A DNA stretch of 64,000 nt from Kiloniella spongiae (lineage in GTDB: Bacteria; Pseudomonadota; Alphaproteobacteria; Kiloniellales; Kiloniellaceae): assembly GCF_001026905.1 (NCBI RefSeq), contig NZ_LAQL01000012.1:1-64000 (forward strand). The letters run 5' to 3'. The notes beneath the pieces were generated by a model that was not told the origin of the DNA, made no database searches, and saw only the letters and a list, made by a program, of their open reading frames with translations. Within the stretch, counting starts at the first letter, position 1. Each line of letters starts with the position of its first letter. Below are positions 28,438 through 35,991 of this stretch, one piece after another. Both the position numbers and the translations under genes were made by a program.

Positions 28438-29100
28438 ATGCGCATCAATGCTGATTTCACTAAGTCTGTTGAATTACATCCCTCAGATACAAGTCCGTCG
28501 CCCTCTCCGGCACCGGGGGTTAACAGAACGATGCTTGATCGCATTGGCGATGAAGTCGCGCGCGCAACAACGATTGTACAGTTTGATCGCGACAAGTATT
28601 TCCCCGAACATACCCATGATGGCGGCGAAGAATTCTTTGTGCTTGAGGGAACCTTCTCGGACCAATACGGCGACTTTCCCGCCGGGACCTATGTGCGCAA
28701 TCCAATCGGCACCAGCCACTCGCCGCATACTGTTGAGGGCTGCACCATCTTTGTGAAGCTCTGGCAGTTTGATAAAAACGATACGGAACAAAAGTCAGTT
28801 GATACGACCAGCAAAGATCACTGGGTAAAGGGAGATCACAAAGGGCAAAGGGTTTTGAACCTGCATGAGTTCGAGAGCGAAAAAGTCACCCTGCAAAAAT
28901 GGGATACAGGCTCCAACGCAACACTAACCACCCCGGAAAAAGGCATGGAAGTTCTGGTTGTTACCGGTGAGCTACAGTCCAATGGCCGTGCCTTCCCCGA
29001 CCGATCATGGTTGCGTTACCCAACAGGAACAGAGGTCAAATATGATTTCACAAAAGACACAACGTTGCTTGTCAAAACTGGACATCTTGAGGAAGTCTAA
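28438..29100 (+). CDS. Double-cupin protein (ChrR-like)
   Basis: About 220 residues from the ATG at 28438, with GGAGAG 5 bases before it. The first cupin has the metal-binding set in PEHTHDGGEEFFVLEG (H58, H60, E64/E65) and a later His in GTSHSPH. A second cupin half follows (GMEVLVVTGELQSNGRAFPD). ChrR-type anti-sigma cupins bind zinc, but the N-terminal zinc-binding anti-sigma part is absent here. An enzyme or small-molecule sensor role is therefore more likely. It is divergent from the TetR gene that probably represses it. Confidence 0.82.
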   Translation: MRINADFTKSVELHPSDTSPSPSPAPGVNRTMLDRIGDEVARATTIVQFDRDKYFPEHTHDGGEEFFVLEGTFSDQYGDFPAGTYVRNPIGTSHSPHTVEGCTIFVKLWQFDKNDTEQKSVDTTSKDHWVKGDHKGQRVLNLHEFESEKVTLQKWDTGSNATLTTPEKGMEVLVVTGELQSNGRAFPDRSWLRYPTGTEVKYDFTKDTTLLVKTGHLEEV

Positions 29101-29518
29101 TCACCAGTCTTAACTCTTAGCTGCCCGAACTCTTCTTCACCATTTTCTAGTTGCTCATTTTCGGGTGGCATTTTTGGGCTGTATCTTGTGATGTTATCTT
29201 CTGGCTAGATCTTTTGGCTAGATCTTCTGGCTAGATCTTTTATTTGGCGAGCTATTTGGCCAAGCTTTTCATCTCGCAAATAAAAAATGCCCCTTTCTCT
29301 TTCCACCCCGATAGCAAGGGCTGAGTTTGAGACCTTGTCGTCGTTCGTTAGCAATACGATCATGGAATCCACCGTTAACAGGAAATGCCCAACCAGCAGG
29401 TAATGTTTACATAAGACATCAGAAATTCACCTCTCCCTATTGAAGTAAAACCGGAAAGCGATCAGAGTAAGCCTCTAAACACTCTGATACCAATTACCAA
29501 CCGTTTCTCAGGTACCCC
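29101..29518. other. Intergenic region with a 13-bp tandem repeat
   Basis: This 418-base gap holds no convincing gene. It contains the triplicated 13-mer at 29202-29240 and the promoter of the PLP lyase. Confidence 0.5.
29202..29240. repeat. 13-bp tandem repeat, three copies
   Basis: The unit TGGCTAGATCTT ends in T, C and T in the successive copies. The unit contains the dyad AGATCT. A partial fourth copy precedes it. Confidence 0.85.
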
Positions 29519-30517
29519 ATGCTTACCGAATTCAATTCATCTGTGCCACTGGCCTTCACCCCGACGCCCCTGCACCTTCTCAGCAAGCTATCGAAGCATC
29601 TCGGCGGGCCAGAGATCTTTATCAAACGGGATGACTGCACAGGTCTTGCCGGGGGTGGTAATAAAACCCGCAAGCTGGAGTTTCTGATTGCGGATGCGCT
29701 GGACAAGGAAGCAACCTGTGTGATTACAGCGGGCGGCCTGCAATCCAACCATGTTAGACAGACCGCCGCAGCGGCAGCACGTTACGGGCTAAAGTGCCAT
29801 CTGGTCCTGGTGCGAAATGTTGACTGGCAAGATCCGGCTTACCAGACATCGGGAAACCTCGTCCTTGATAAGTTGCTCGGGGCCGAAATTACCATTCATC
29901 CCGGCGGTTCTGATCGGGATCAGATTATGGATGATCTGGCTTCTGATCTCACAAAAGCTGGCGAAAGGCCCTATGTCATCCCCGTTGGCGGCTCCAATGC
30001 GGTTGGCGCCCTAGGCTATGCCAGCGCCCTGATGGAAATTCAGGAACAATGCCGCGAACTAAGCATCTCCCCCAAAGCGCTCTATCACGCGACATCCAGC
30101 GGCGGGACGCAGGCTGGCCTCATTGCCGGGATGATCACGCTGAAACGCCCTTTCCCTATTCTCGGCGTGGAAGTTGACGGTGATCCTGCCCCTGTCACCG
30201 ATGCCATCAAGTCTATTGTACCGGAAACACTGGAACGCCTTGGGCGTTTTGAAAGCTGGGACCCAGAACAGGACTTGCAAGTGATTACAGGCTATGGCGG
30301 CAGCAACTATGGCATTCCATCTGACGCAGGAAACGAAGCGATCGAGTTACTTGCGCGAAACGAAGGAATATTGCTGGACCCCGTCTATTCTGGCAAAGCC
30401 TTTGCTGGCCTTGTTGATCATATAAGACAGGGGCGATTTACAGAAAACGATACCGTGATCTTCCTGCATACAGGCGGAGCACAGGCACTTGGCGCTTACC
30501 CTTCTTTATTTAGATGA
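29519..30517 (+). CDS. PLP-dependent D-cysteine desulfhydrase / cysteate sulfo-lyase family
   Basis: A 332-residue fold-type II PLP enzyme. The cofactor lysine is K49 in GGGNKTRKLE, followed by GGLQSNHVRQTAAAAARYG and ATSSGGTQAGL (phosphate-binding loop). Homologues include DcyD (D-cysteine to pyruvate, sulfide and ammonia), ACC deaminase and CuyA (L-cysteate to pyruvate, sulfite and ammonia). The sequence alone does not decide among these. No sulfite exporter is adjacent, which argues weakly against CuyA. An SGNH hydrolase follows 36 bases later. Confidence 0.82.
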   Translation: MLTEFNSSVPLAFTPTPLHLLSKLSKHLGGPEIFIKRDDCTGLAGGGNKTRKLEFLIADALDKEATCVITAGGLQSNHVRQTAAAAARYGLKCHLVLVRNVDWQDPAYQTSGNLVLDKLLGAEITIHPGGSDRDQIMDDLASDLTKAGERPYVIPVGGSNAVGALGYASALMEIQEQCRELSISPKALYHATSSGGTQAGLIAGMITLKRPFPILGVEVDGDPAPVTDAIKSIVPETLERLGRFESWDPEQDLQVITGYGGSNYGIPSDAGNEAIELLARNEGILLDPVYSGKAFAGLVDHIRQGRFTENDTVIFLHTGGAQALGAYPSLFR

Positions 30518-30553
30518 TCCCAAACAAAACTATAAAGACCGAAAGATAGAAAA

Positions 30554-31189
30554 ATGAAACGAGTTTGTTTTCTTGGCGCATCCGTTATGGAGGGAATGGG
30601 CGATGAAGCGCAGCTGGGGATGCCCGGACGCCTTGCGCTTTTAGAGGCAGAAACCAAACAAAGCTTTATCCACTATAATCTGGGCGTCAGGGGGCAGACG
30701 CTCAAGGAAATATCGGGCCGCGCGGCATCGGAATGTCGGGCCAGATTTAAAGATGCAAAGGACTTTATTGTTTTCGCTACGGGGTCTAACGATTTCGCCC
30801 TCATTGAAAGCGGTTTTCCCAGAACTCCAAGGCGCAGAGCCATGAACAACTTCAAAGCCCTGATGACAGAGCTTGCAGAAATCGCACCCTTGCTTGTTTT
30901 TGGCCCAACACCTGTTGATGAAGGCAAGCTGCCCTTTTTCTCGACAGTATCGAATATGCATTTTGATTTTAAAAACGAGGAACTGGCCAGTGGCTCAGCA
31001 GAATACAGTACCATCTGTCAGGACTTGGACATTCCCTATATCAATATGCACGAGGCCTTGAGCTCGAGTAATGGCTTCATGACAGGGCTTGCGGAAAATG
31101 ACGGACTGCATTCAACCGGAAAAGGCTATCAGGCCATGGCAGAAATCGTGCGATCTTCCCTCCATTGGCAGAGCCTGATTCAGGCCTAG
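30554..31189 (+). CDS. SGNH/GDSL hydrolase
   Basis: A 211-residue cytoplasmic esterase or lipase-like protein with the four family blocks: FLGAS (nucleophile S10), GVRGQT (oxyanion Gly), TGSNDF (Asn) and DGLHSTGKGY (Asp and His of the triad). The substrate is unknown; acyl or carbohydrate esters are usual for this group. It is probably in one transcript with the PLP lyase upstream. Confidence 0.85.
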   Translation: MKRVCFLGASVMEGMGDEAQLGMPGRLALLEAETKQSFIHYNLGVRGQTLKEISGRAASECRARFKDAKDFIVFATGSNDFALIESGFPRTPRRRAMNNFKALMTELAEIAPLLVFGPTPVDEGKLPFFSTVSNMHFDFKNEELASGSAEYSTICQDLDIPYINMHEALSSSNGFMTGLAENDGLHSTGKGYQAMAEIVRSSLHWQSLIQA

Positions 31190-31200
31190 ACCTATAGACA

Positions 31201-31662
31201 TTAGGTGATAGGGAGTTCCAGCCCACGTTTGACGTTTTCCATTACGACGGTGGTGGTAAATTCCTGTATCGCCGGGTTATCGAAAAACACGCGTTTGGTG
31301 AACTTGTCGTAGGTTGTCATGTTTTCCGCTGTGACGATCAGCAGGAAATCAAAAGATCCGGTCACGTTATAGCATTGTTGGATTTCAGGCTCGCCGAGGA
31401 ACTGTGTTGTTAAGGCCTTTAAGATCTTGGCGTCACAACGTTCAATAACCAGTTGGACAATCAAGGTCAGATTGTGCGCCGAAACATCGGGGTTAATTAC
31501 TGCGACTTCCCGCTCAATAGCCCCCATATCCCGTAGTCGTTTAATACGGCGTTGACATGCAGTCGCGGACAGACCAACTTGTTCCGCAATGCTATCTGAT
31601 TTGAGGCGGGAATTTTCCTGTAATAATCGCAGGATAGCTTTGTCAAAATTATCTATTTTCAT
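31201..31662 (-). CDS. Lrp/AsnC-family regulator
   Basis: A 153-residue regulator with an N-terminal helix-turn-helix (DKAILRLLQENSRLKSD, ATACQRRIKRLR) and a C-terminal RAM ligand domain (CYNVTGSFDFLLIVTAEN). Single-copy neighbours of transporters often bind amino acids. The EamA exporter and the PLP lyase flanking it are possible targets. It is divergent from the EamA gene. Confidence 0.9.
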   Translation of the reverse strand: MKIDNFDKAILRLLQENSRLKSDSIAEQVGLSATACQRRIKRLRDMGAIEREVAVINPDVSAHNLTLIVQLVIERCDAKILKALTTQFLGEPEIQQCYNVTGSFDFLLIVTAENMTTYDKFTKRVFFDNPAIQEFTTTVVMENVKRGLELPIT

Positions 31663-31876
31663 CTTGGTCTTTAAACTGATCTGTAGGGCGACACTAGTCT
31701 GTTGCCGTTTCCGGCTAGGGGTTAAACTGGATAGAGGTCGAAAAAACGCTTCGATTTCTATTTGTTGCAGTTTTTTGATCCGGAAACCACTTATTTTGCA
31801 GCAAAACGATGCAAAAAATCGGCTACGATCCAGACAATAAAGACATAACGTATTTTTTGAGTATCGGGTAACGGGT

Positions 31877-32782
31877 ATGGATCAGGTTTTAAAATCAGAG
31901 CAAAGCACACTGACAATGGGTATTATCTATGGCTTGATGGCTGCCCTGTTGTGGGGAGCATGGCCTGTGGTGTCCAGTCTCGGTCTTCAAAACCAAACCC
32001 TGACGCCTTATGATATTACGGCCCTGCGCTTTGGTGTGGCAGGCACGATCCTTTTACCCCTGATCCTCAAACGTGGTTTCAAAGGCATCGGCCTGCCCGG
32101 TGGGCTTCTTTTTGCCTTCGGAGCTGGTGCACCCTATATGCTGCTCACCGTGACAGGACTTAACTTTGCCCCTGCAAGTCACATGGGGATCATCGCGCCA
32201 AGCTGCATGATGACCCTGTCCACTATCGGCGGCTGGTTTATCCTTGGCGATCGCCCCGACAGAAACCGACTGCTCGGTCTGGGCGTTATTATCCTCGGCG
32301 TTGCCCTGCTTGGCTGGTCCGGCCTTGCCATGGCGGGGGATAATCAGTGGATGGGACATCTGTTGTTTGTTGCCGGGGGTGGCTGTTGGGCGTGTTATAC
32401 GGTTGGCACAAAGTATTTCAAGGCTGATCCGCTGCACGCGACGGCCTTGGTCGCAGTGCTGTCCATGGTCATTTACCTGCCGCTCTATTTTATCTTTGGC
32501 GACCCACAGATCTTTGTCGCGCCGATCAAAGAAACCCTGTTTCAGGCTGCTTTTCAAGGCATCGGCTCTGCTGTTCTTGCCCTGCTGTTCTACACCAAAG
32601 CCGTTGCCTTGCTAGGCGCAGCAAAGGGTGCAGTCTTCGCCGCACTGGTTCCCGGTATTGCCGTTATCCTCGCCCTGCCAGTGCTAGGTGAAATCCCGAC
32701 GACCATCGAGATCATCGGTGTCAGCATCGTGACCATCGGTATGATTGGTGCCCTGGGCCTGATCAAGGTCCGAAAAAGATAG
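31877..32782 (+). CDS. EamA/DMT-family transporter
   Basis: A 301-residue membrane protein with ten helices and two EamA repeats (GIIYGLMAALLWGAWPVVSS; LFVAGGGCWACYTVGTKYF). These act as exporters of amino acids or other metabolites by proton or substrate exchange. It is divergent from the Lrp-type regulator, which suggests amino-acid controlled export. A palindromic repeat element lies 59 bases after its stop. Confidence 0.9.
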   Translation: MDQVLKSEQSTLTMGIIYGLMAALLWGAWPVVSSLGLQNQTLTPYDITALRFGVAGTILLPLILKRGFKGIGLPGGLLFAFGAGAPYMLLTVTGLNFAPASHMGIIAPSCMMTLSTIGGWFILGDRPDRNRLLGLGVIILGVALLGWSGLAMAGDNQWMGHLLFVAGGGCWACYTVGTKYFKADPLHATALVAVLSMVIYLPLYFIFGDPQIFVAPIKETLFQAAFQGIGSAVLALLFYTKAVALLGAAKGAVFAALVPGIAVILALPVLGEIPTTIEIIGVSIVTIGMIGALGLIKVRKR

Positions 32783-32840
32783 GTACCTTATCAAGGCCCG
32801 AAAAGGATAAGAATCTAACAGCAAAAAGTACCCCTGGTCG

Positions 32841-32930
32841 TTTTAATTTGCTGCTATTCAAGGCATGAAGAGTGAAGTGTAGGAGACCTATATAAGCGAT
32901 GAAACAACGCCGAAGAGTAGCGAATTAAAA
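32841..32930. repeat. Palindromic repeat element, copy A
   Basis: The conserved core is 32859-32909, starting CAAGGCATGAAGAG and ending GATGAAACAACG, with GTGTAGG...CCTATAT in the centre. The outer arms 32841-32859 and 32912-32930 are complementary in about 16 of 19 positions (TTTTAATT and AATTAAAA at the ends). The same core occurs at 42127-42176 (inverted) and 43402-43452. Confidence 0.85.
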
Positions 32931-33066
32931 TGATCAGAAGCTTTGATCTATTTGCGTCAGGAAAATTCGTCGCTTTTAGGGAAGCAGTATTCCGAGTAAA
33001 TTGCTACGAGATTATCTCTTTTATCACTGGTTCTTTTTTTCACGGGCAGTTACGGATTATTCGGGA

Positions 33067-35070
33067 ATGTTGTTAGGTATTGATACGGGTGGCACCTATA
33101 CGGATGCGGTTCTTTTCACAGAAGAAGACGGTGTGCTGCGGACCGCGAAGTCCCTGACAACCAAACACGACCTGTCCATAGGTATCTGTGATGCGGTCAA
33201 CCGGATTATGGATCGCGAGGGCGACCAGATCCGCATGGTGTCCCTGTCCACCACCCTTGCCACCAACGCCATTGTCGAAGCCCACGACAGCCCGGTCTGT
33301 CTGATTATGATCGGCTATGACAAGGGATCGCTTGAGCGATCAAACCTCGGCACCGCCATTGGCAAGAACCCCTATGTCTTTATTGACGGCGGGCATACGC
33401 CCCTTGGCGATGAGCAATCCGCGCTGGATCTTGACGCAGTGAAACGGGCCATCGACGAACACGCTCCCAATGTGTCCGCATTTGCCGTTGCGGGTTATTT
33501 CTCTGTGCGCAATGCATCCCACGAAGAAGCCGTCCGCAACCTGATACTGGAAAAAACCGACCGCCCGGTCACCTGTGCCCATGAACTGTCATCGGGGCTG
33601 GATGCCCCGCGCCGCGCCCTCACCGCGTTTTTGAATGCCCAACTGATCCCGCAATTGCACCAGTTGATCCACTCTGTCGATATCATGTTACAGGAAAAGG
33701 GCATCAAGGCCCCCGTGATGGTGGTCAAGGGCGACGGGTCGCTGATCTCTGCGCAAACCGCCCTTGAACGCCCGGTTGAAACCATTCTCTCCGGCCCTGC
33801 GGCCTCTGTGGTCGGGGCCAAGTATCTGTCGGGCGCCAGCGATGTCTTTGTCGTCGATATGGGCGGTACCACTACCGATATTGCAATCCTGATGGACGGT
33901 GAACCCAAGCTCAGCGAAGAAGGCGCCAACGTCGGTGGCTGGCGCACCATGGTCAAGGCCGTCGCGGTCAGCACTTATGGACTGGGCGGCGACAGTGAAG
34001 TCGCCCTCAACCGGACACAAAGGTGTTTATCTATCGGTCCACGAAGGGCTTATCCCATCAGCCTTCTCGCCCAACAACACCCAAGCGTTCTGGAAGAGTT
34101 ACAGCAACAACTCCGCAATGAACGTATTGGTGAATACGACGGACGCTTTGCATTAAAGCTGCGCGAACTCAATACTGCCCTCACCAGCCTGTCACGGCTG
34201 GAGCTGGAAATATGGGAAAGTCTCGCCGACGGTCCCGTTGCCCTGAACACATTGCTGGAACGCCCGGCCATGGCTGGCCCCTTGCAACGCCTGATTGATC
34301 GCGGTCTTGTGATTAATGCTGGTCTGACCCCCAGTGACAGCAGCCATATCCTGAACAAACAGAACAACTGGACCCGCGACGGCGCCCTGCTCTGCGCGCA
34401 ACTGTTTTTAAGACAGTCCCAACGTGATAATTACCTGTTGGGCGTCACACCCGACGACCTTGCAGAAATGATTTACCAGCAAACCATTGTTCAGGCAGGC
34501 AAAACCATTCTCGACACCGCCTTTATCGAAGAAAAAATCCCGCAAATGACCAATACCCAAAGTCTGGGACTGGCCCTGCTGGACAATGCGCTCCACAATA
34601 AAAGTGGCTCCACCACCAACACGCCCCTTCTGGACTTTACCGTCAAACTGGGCAGAGGCATTGTGGCAACGGGCGCCCCGTCAGCTATCTATTACCCGGA
34701 AATCACGGCACGCCTGAACACAGAGCTAAACCTGCCGGAAAACGCCGATGTGTCAAACGCAGTCGGTGCCGTCTGTGGCGGTGTTGTCCAGAAATACACC
34801 GTCCTGATTTCCTCCCCCGAAAAGGGTCGCTTCCGCACCCATATGGGCACCGAGCAAAAGAACTTCACCGTCGCCCAAGACGCCATCGATTACGCCAAAT
34901 CCCACGCAGAAGAAAAAGCCTATCAAATGGCATCGGAAAGCGGCGCCACAGATATCATCGTAGAAGTTGACCAGTTCGATAAAATCATCACCGACGCCGG
35001 CGGCGACCAACTCTTCATCGAAAGCGCTATTATAGCCACCGCCAAGGGGCGGCCCGTTTTGGCTGTTTGA
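33067..35070 (+). CDS. Hydantoinase/5-oxoprolinase family protein
   Basis: About 667 residues from the ATG at 33067, which places MLLGIDTGGTYTDAVLF at the usual N-terminus; a TTG at 33001 would add an atypical leader. It carries the Hydant_A_N domain (STTLATNAIVE) and the ATP-binding Hydantoinase_A domain (ILSGPAASVVGAKY, VVDMGGTTTDIAIL). Such proteins hydrolyse cyclic amides such as hydantoins or 5-oxoproline with ATP, usually with a B subunit. No B subunit is adjacent. The substrate is therefore unknown, and the gene may work alone or with a distant partner. Confidence 0.88.
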   Translation: MLLGIDTGGTYTDAVLFTEEDGVLRTAKSLTTKHDLSIGICDAVNRIMDREGDQIRMVSLSTTLATNAIVEAHDSPVCLIMIGYDKGSLERSNLGTAIGKNPYVFIDGGHTPLGDEQSALDLDAVKRAIDEHAPNVSAFAVAGYFSVRNASHEEAVRNLILEKTDRPVTCAHELSSGLDAPRRALTAFLNAQLIPQLHQLIHSVDIMLQEKGIKAPVMVVKGDGSLISAQTALERPVETILSGPAASVVGAKYLSGASDVFVVDMGGTTTDIAILMDGEPKLSEEGANVGGWRTMVKAVAVSTYGLGGDSEVALNRTQRCLSIGPRRAYPISLLAQQHPSVLEELQQQLRNERIGEYDGRFALKLRELNTALTSLSRLELEIWESLADGPVALNTLLERPAMAGPLQRLIDRGLVINAGLTPSDSSHILNKQNNWTRDGALLCAQLFLRQSQRDNYLLGVTPDDLAEMIYQQTIVQAGKTILDTAFIEEKIPQMTNTQSLGLALLDNALHNKSGSTTNTPLLDFTVKLGRGIVATGAPSAIYYPEITARLNTELNLPENADVSNAVGAVCGGVVQKYTVLISSPEKGRFRTHMGTEQKNFTVAQDAIDYAKSHAEEKAYQMASESGATDIIVEVDQFDKIITDAGGDQLFIESAIIATAKGRPVLAV

Positions 35071-35103
35071 GGAGATAAAGTCTTTAACATAGTATAACTT
35101 AGA

Positions 35104-35316
35104 CTATCGCAATTGATACACCATTCTCTTTATCTCATGCAGTTGTATATTGGGACACTCCTCTTGAAGAGCTTTATCTCTTGCTATCGCTGTTATCTTT
35201 TTCGAAGTTTCGATTTTTTTAAGAGCTAGCCTTTCTTCTTCAAGAGCTTTTTCGCTAGCCTTTTTTATGGAGTTGGCCGAACAAATGAATTTGCACCAGC
35301 AAGTATACCTGACCAT
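35104..35316 (-). CDS. Short Lys/Glu-rich frame overlapping the avidin gene end
   Basis: A 70-codon frame whose first 16 codons read the 3' end of the avidin gene out of frame. The remaining 54 residues (ASEKALEEERLALKKIETSK and onward) look like a genuine amphipathic helix rich in Lys and Glu. It may be a small overlapping gene, a former C-terminal extension of the avidin protein lost to a frameshift, or chance. There is no clear ribosome-binding site. I do not recognise it. Confidence 0.3.
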   Translation of the reverse strand: MVRYTCWCKFICSANSIKKASEKALEEERLALKKIETSKKITAIARDKALQEECPNIQLHEIKRMVYQLR

Positions 35317-35642
35317 AATTCTTTTGGCTCATTCTGCTCAGCAATATTCTTAGCTAAATGCCAAAGCGTCTTTATTTCAAATTCACCCGGACGAATAACT
35401 GTATGTTGTCCTGCCCATGCCGTAAGCGAACCGTACTTACCAAAGTTAACCGTAAAAGTTATTAAATCGCCGGAGGCAAATCCAGTTAAGTCAAATTCTT
35501 CTGTTGGAGTTGGCTCTCCAACGTTGGTTCGGTAAATACCTGAAACATCATTTCCCTGAACTGATAGCTCCATTTGAGATCCTAAACCATTTTCCCATAT
35601 GCCTTGAAAATCTTCGCTAGGAGGGGGTGCGAGTTCTACCAT
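35265..35642 (-). CDS. Avidin-family (biotin-binding) protein without signal peptide
   Basis: A 125-residue avidin/streptavidin-type beta-barrel. Key positions read, with streptavidin numbers in brackets: N18 (N23), S22 (S27), Y37 (Y43), T39 (S45), F67 (W79), S72 (S88), T74 (T90), W76 (W92), W94 (W108), L96 (L110), W110 (W120) and N118 (D128; Asn as in avidin). Nearly all biotin contacts are kept, so binding is likely. The short 3-4 loop (GKYGSLTAWAGQ) is avidin-like. The ATG at 35642 has GAGG upstream. No N-terminal signal peptide is found even from longer starts (35657, 35660), which is unusual for this normally secreted family. It is divergent from the ATPase gene. Confidence 0.85.
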   Translation of the reverse strand: MVELAPPPSEDFQGIWENGLGSQMELSVQGNDVSGIYRTNVGEPTPTEEFDLTGFASGDLITFTVNFGKYGSLTAWAGQHTVIRPGEFEIKTLWHLAKNIAEQNEPKELWSGILAGANSFVRPTP

Positions 35643-35991
35643 GTTATTTAACCTCATCAATTACCAATGATTGCAACAGCATTATTATCAACTGATTTAA
35701 GCTGTTTTGCAATTGAACAGTTATTAATATTTTATAAACGAAAATCATCAGAGAAACATTGCCGATAGAGGTAACTAACCTTTTATCAAAAACCCCACCT
35801 CCACCACTACCGAGAGTTGCTCATATCTGTATGGCAAGAGGTAAAGTATAATGATTTCCCACGCCTCAAAAGCAACACCAAAGGTTGTATGTCTGGTTGT
35901 TTTATATAGTTTTTATATTTATATAGAAATCGTCCCAAAACAAACAATCAGATTCTTGTACAAAACTAAAAGCATAATATTGGATTTTTAT
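35643..35991. other. AT-rich divergent promoter region of the accessory island
   Basis: About 349 bases between the avidin and ATPase starts. CTGTT and AACAG arms lie at 35702-35720. Very AT-rich runs at 35900-35985 probably hold the ATPase promoter. A frame from 35851 in phase with the ATPase exists, but it codes a hydrophobic low-complexity leader and lacks a ribosome-binding site. Confidence 0.45.
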
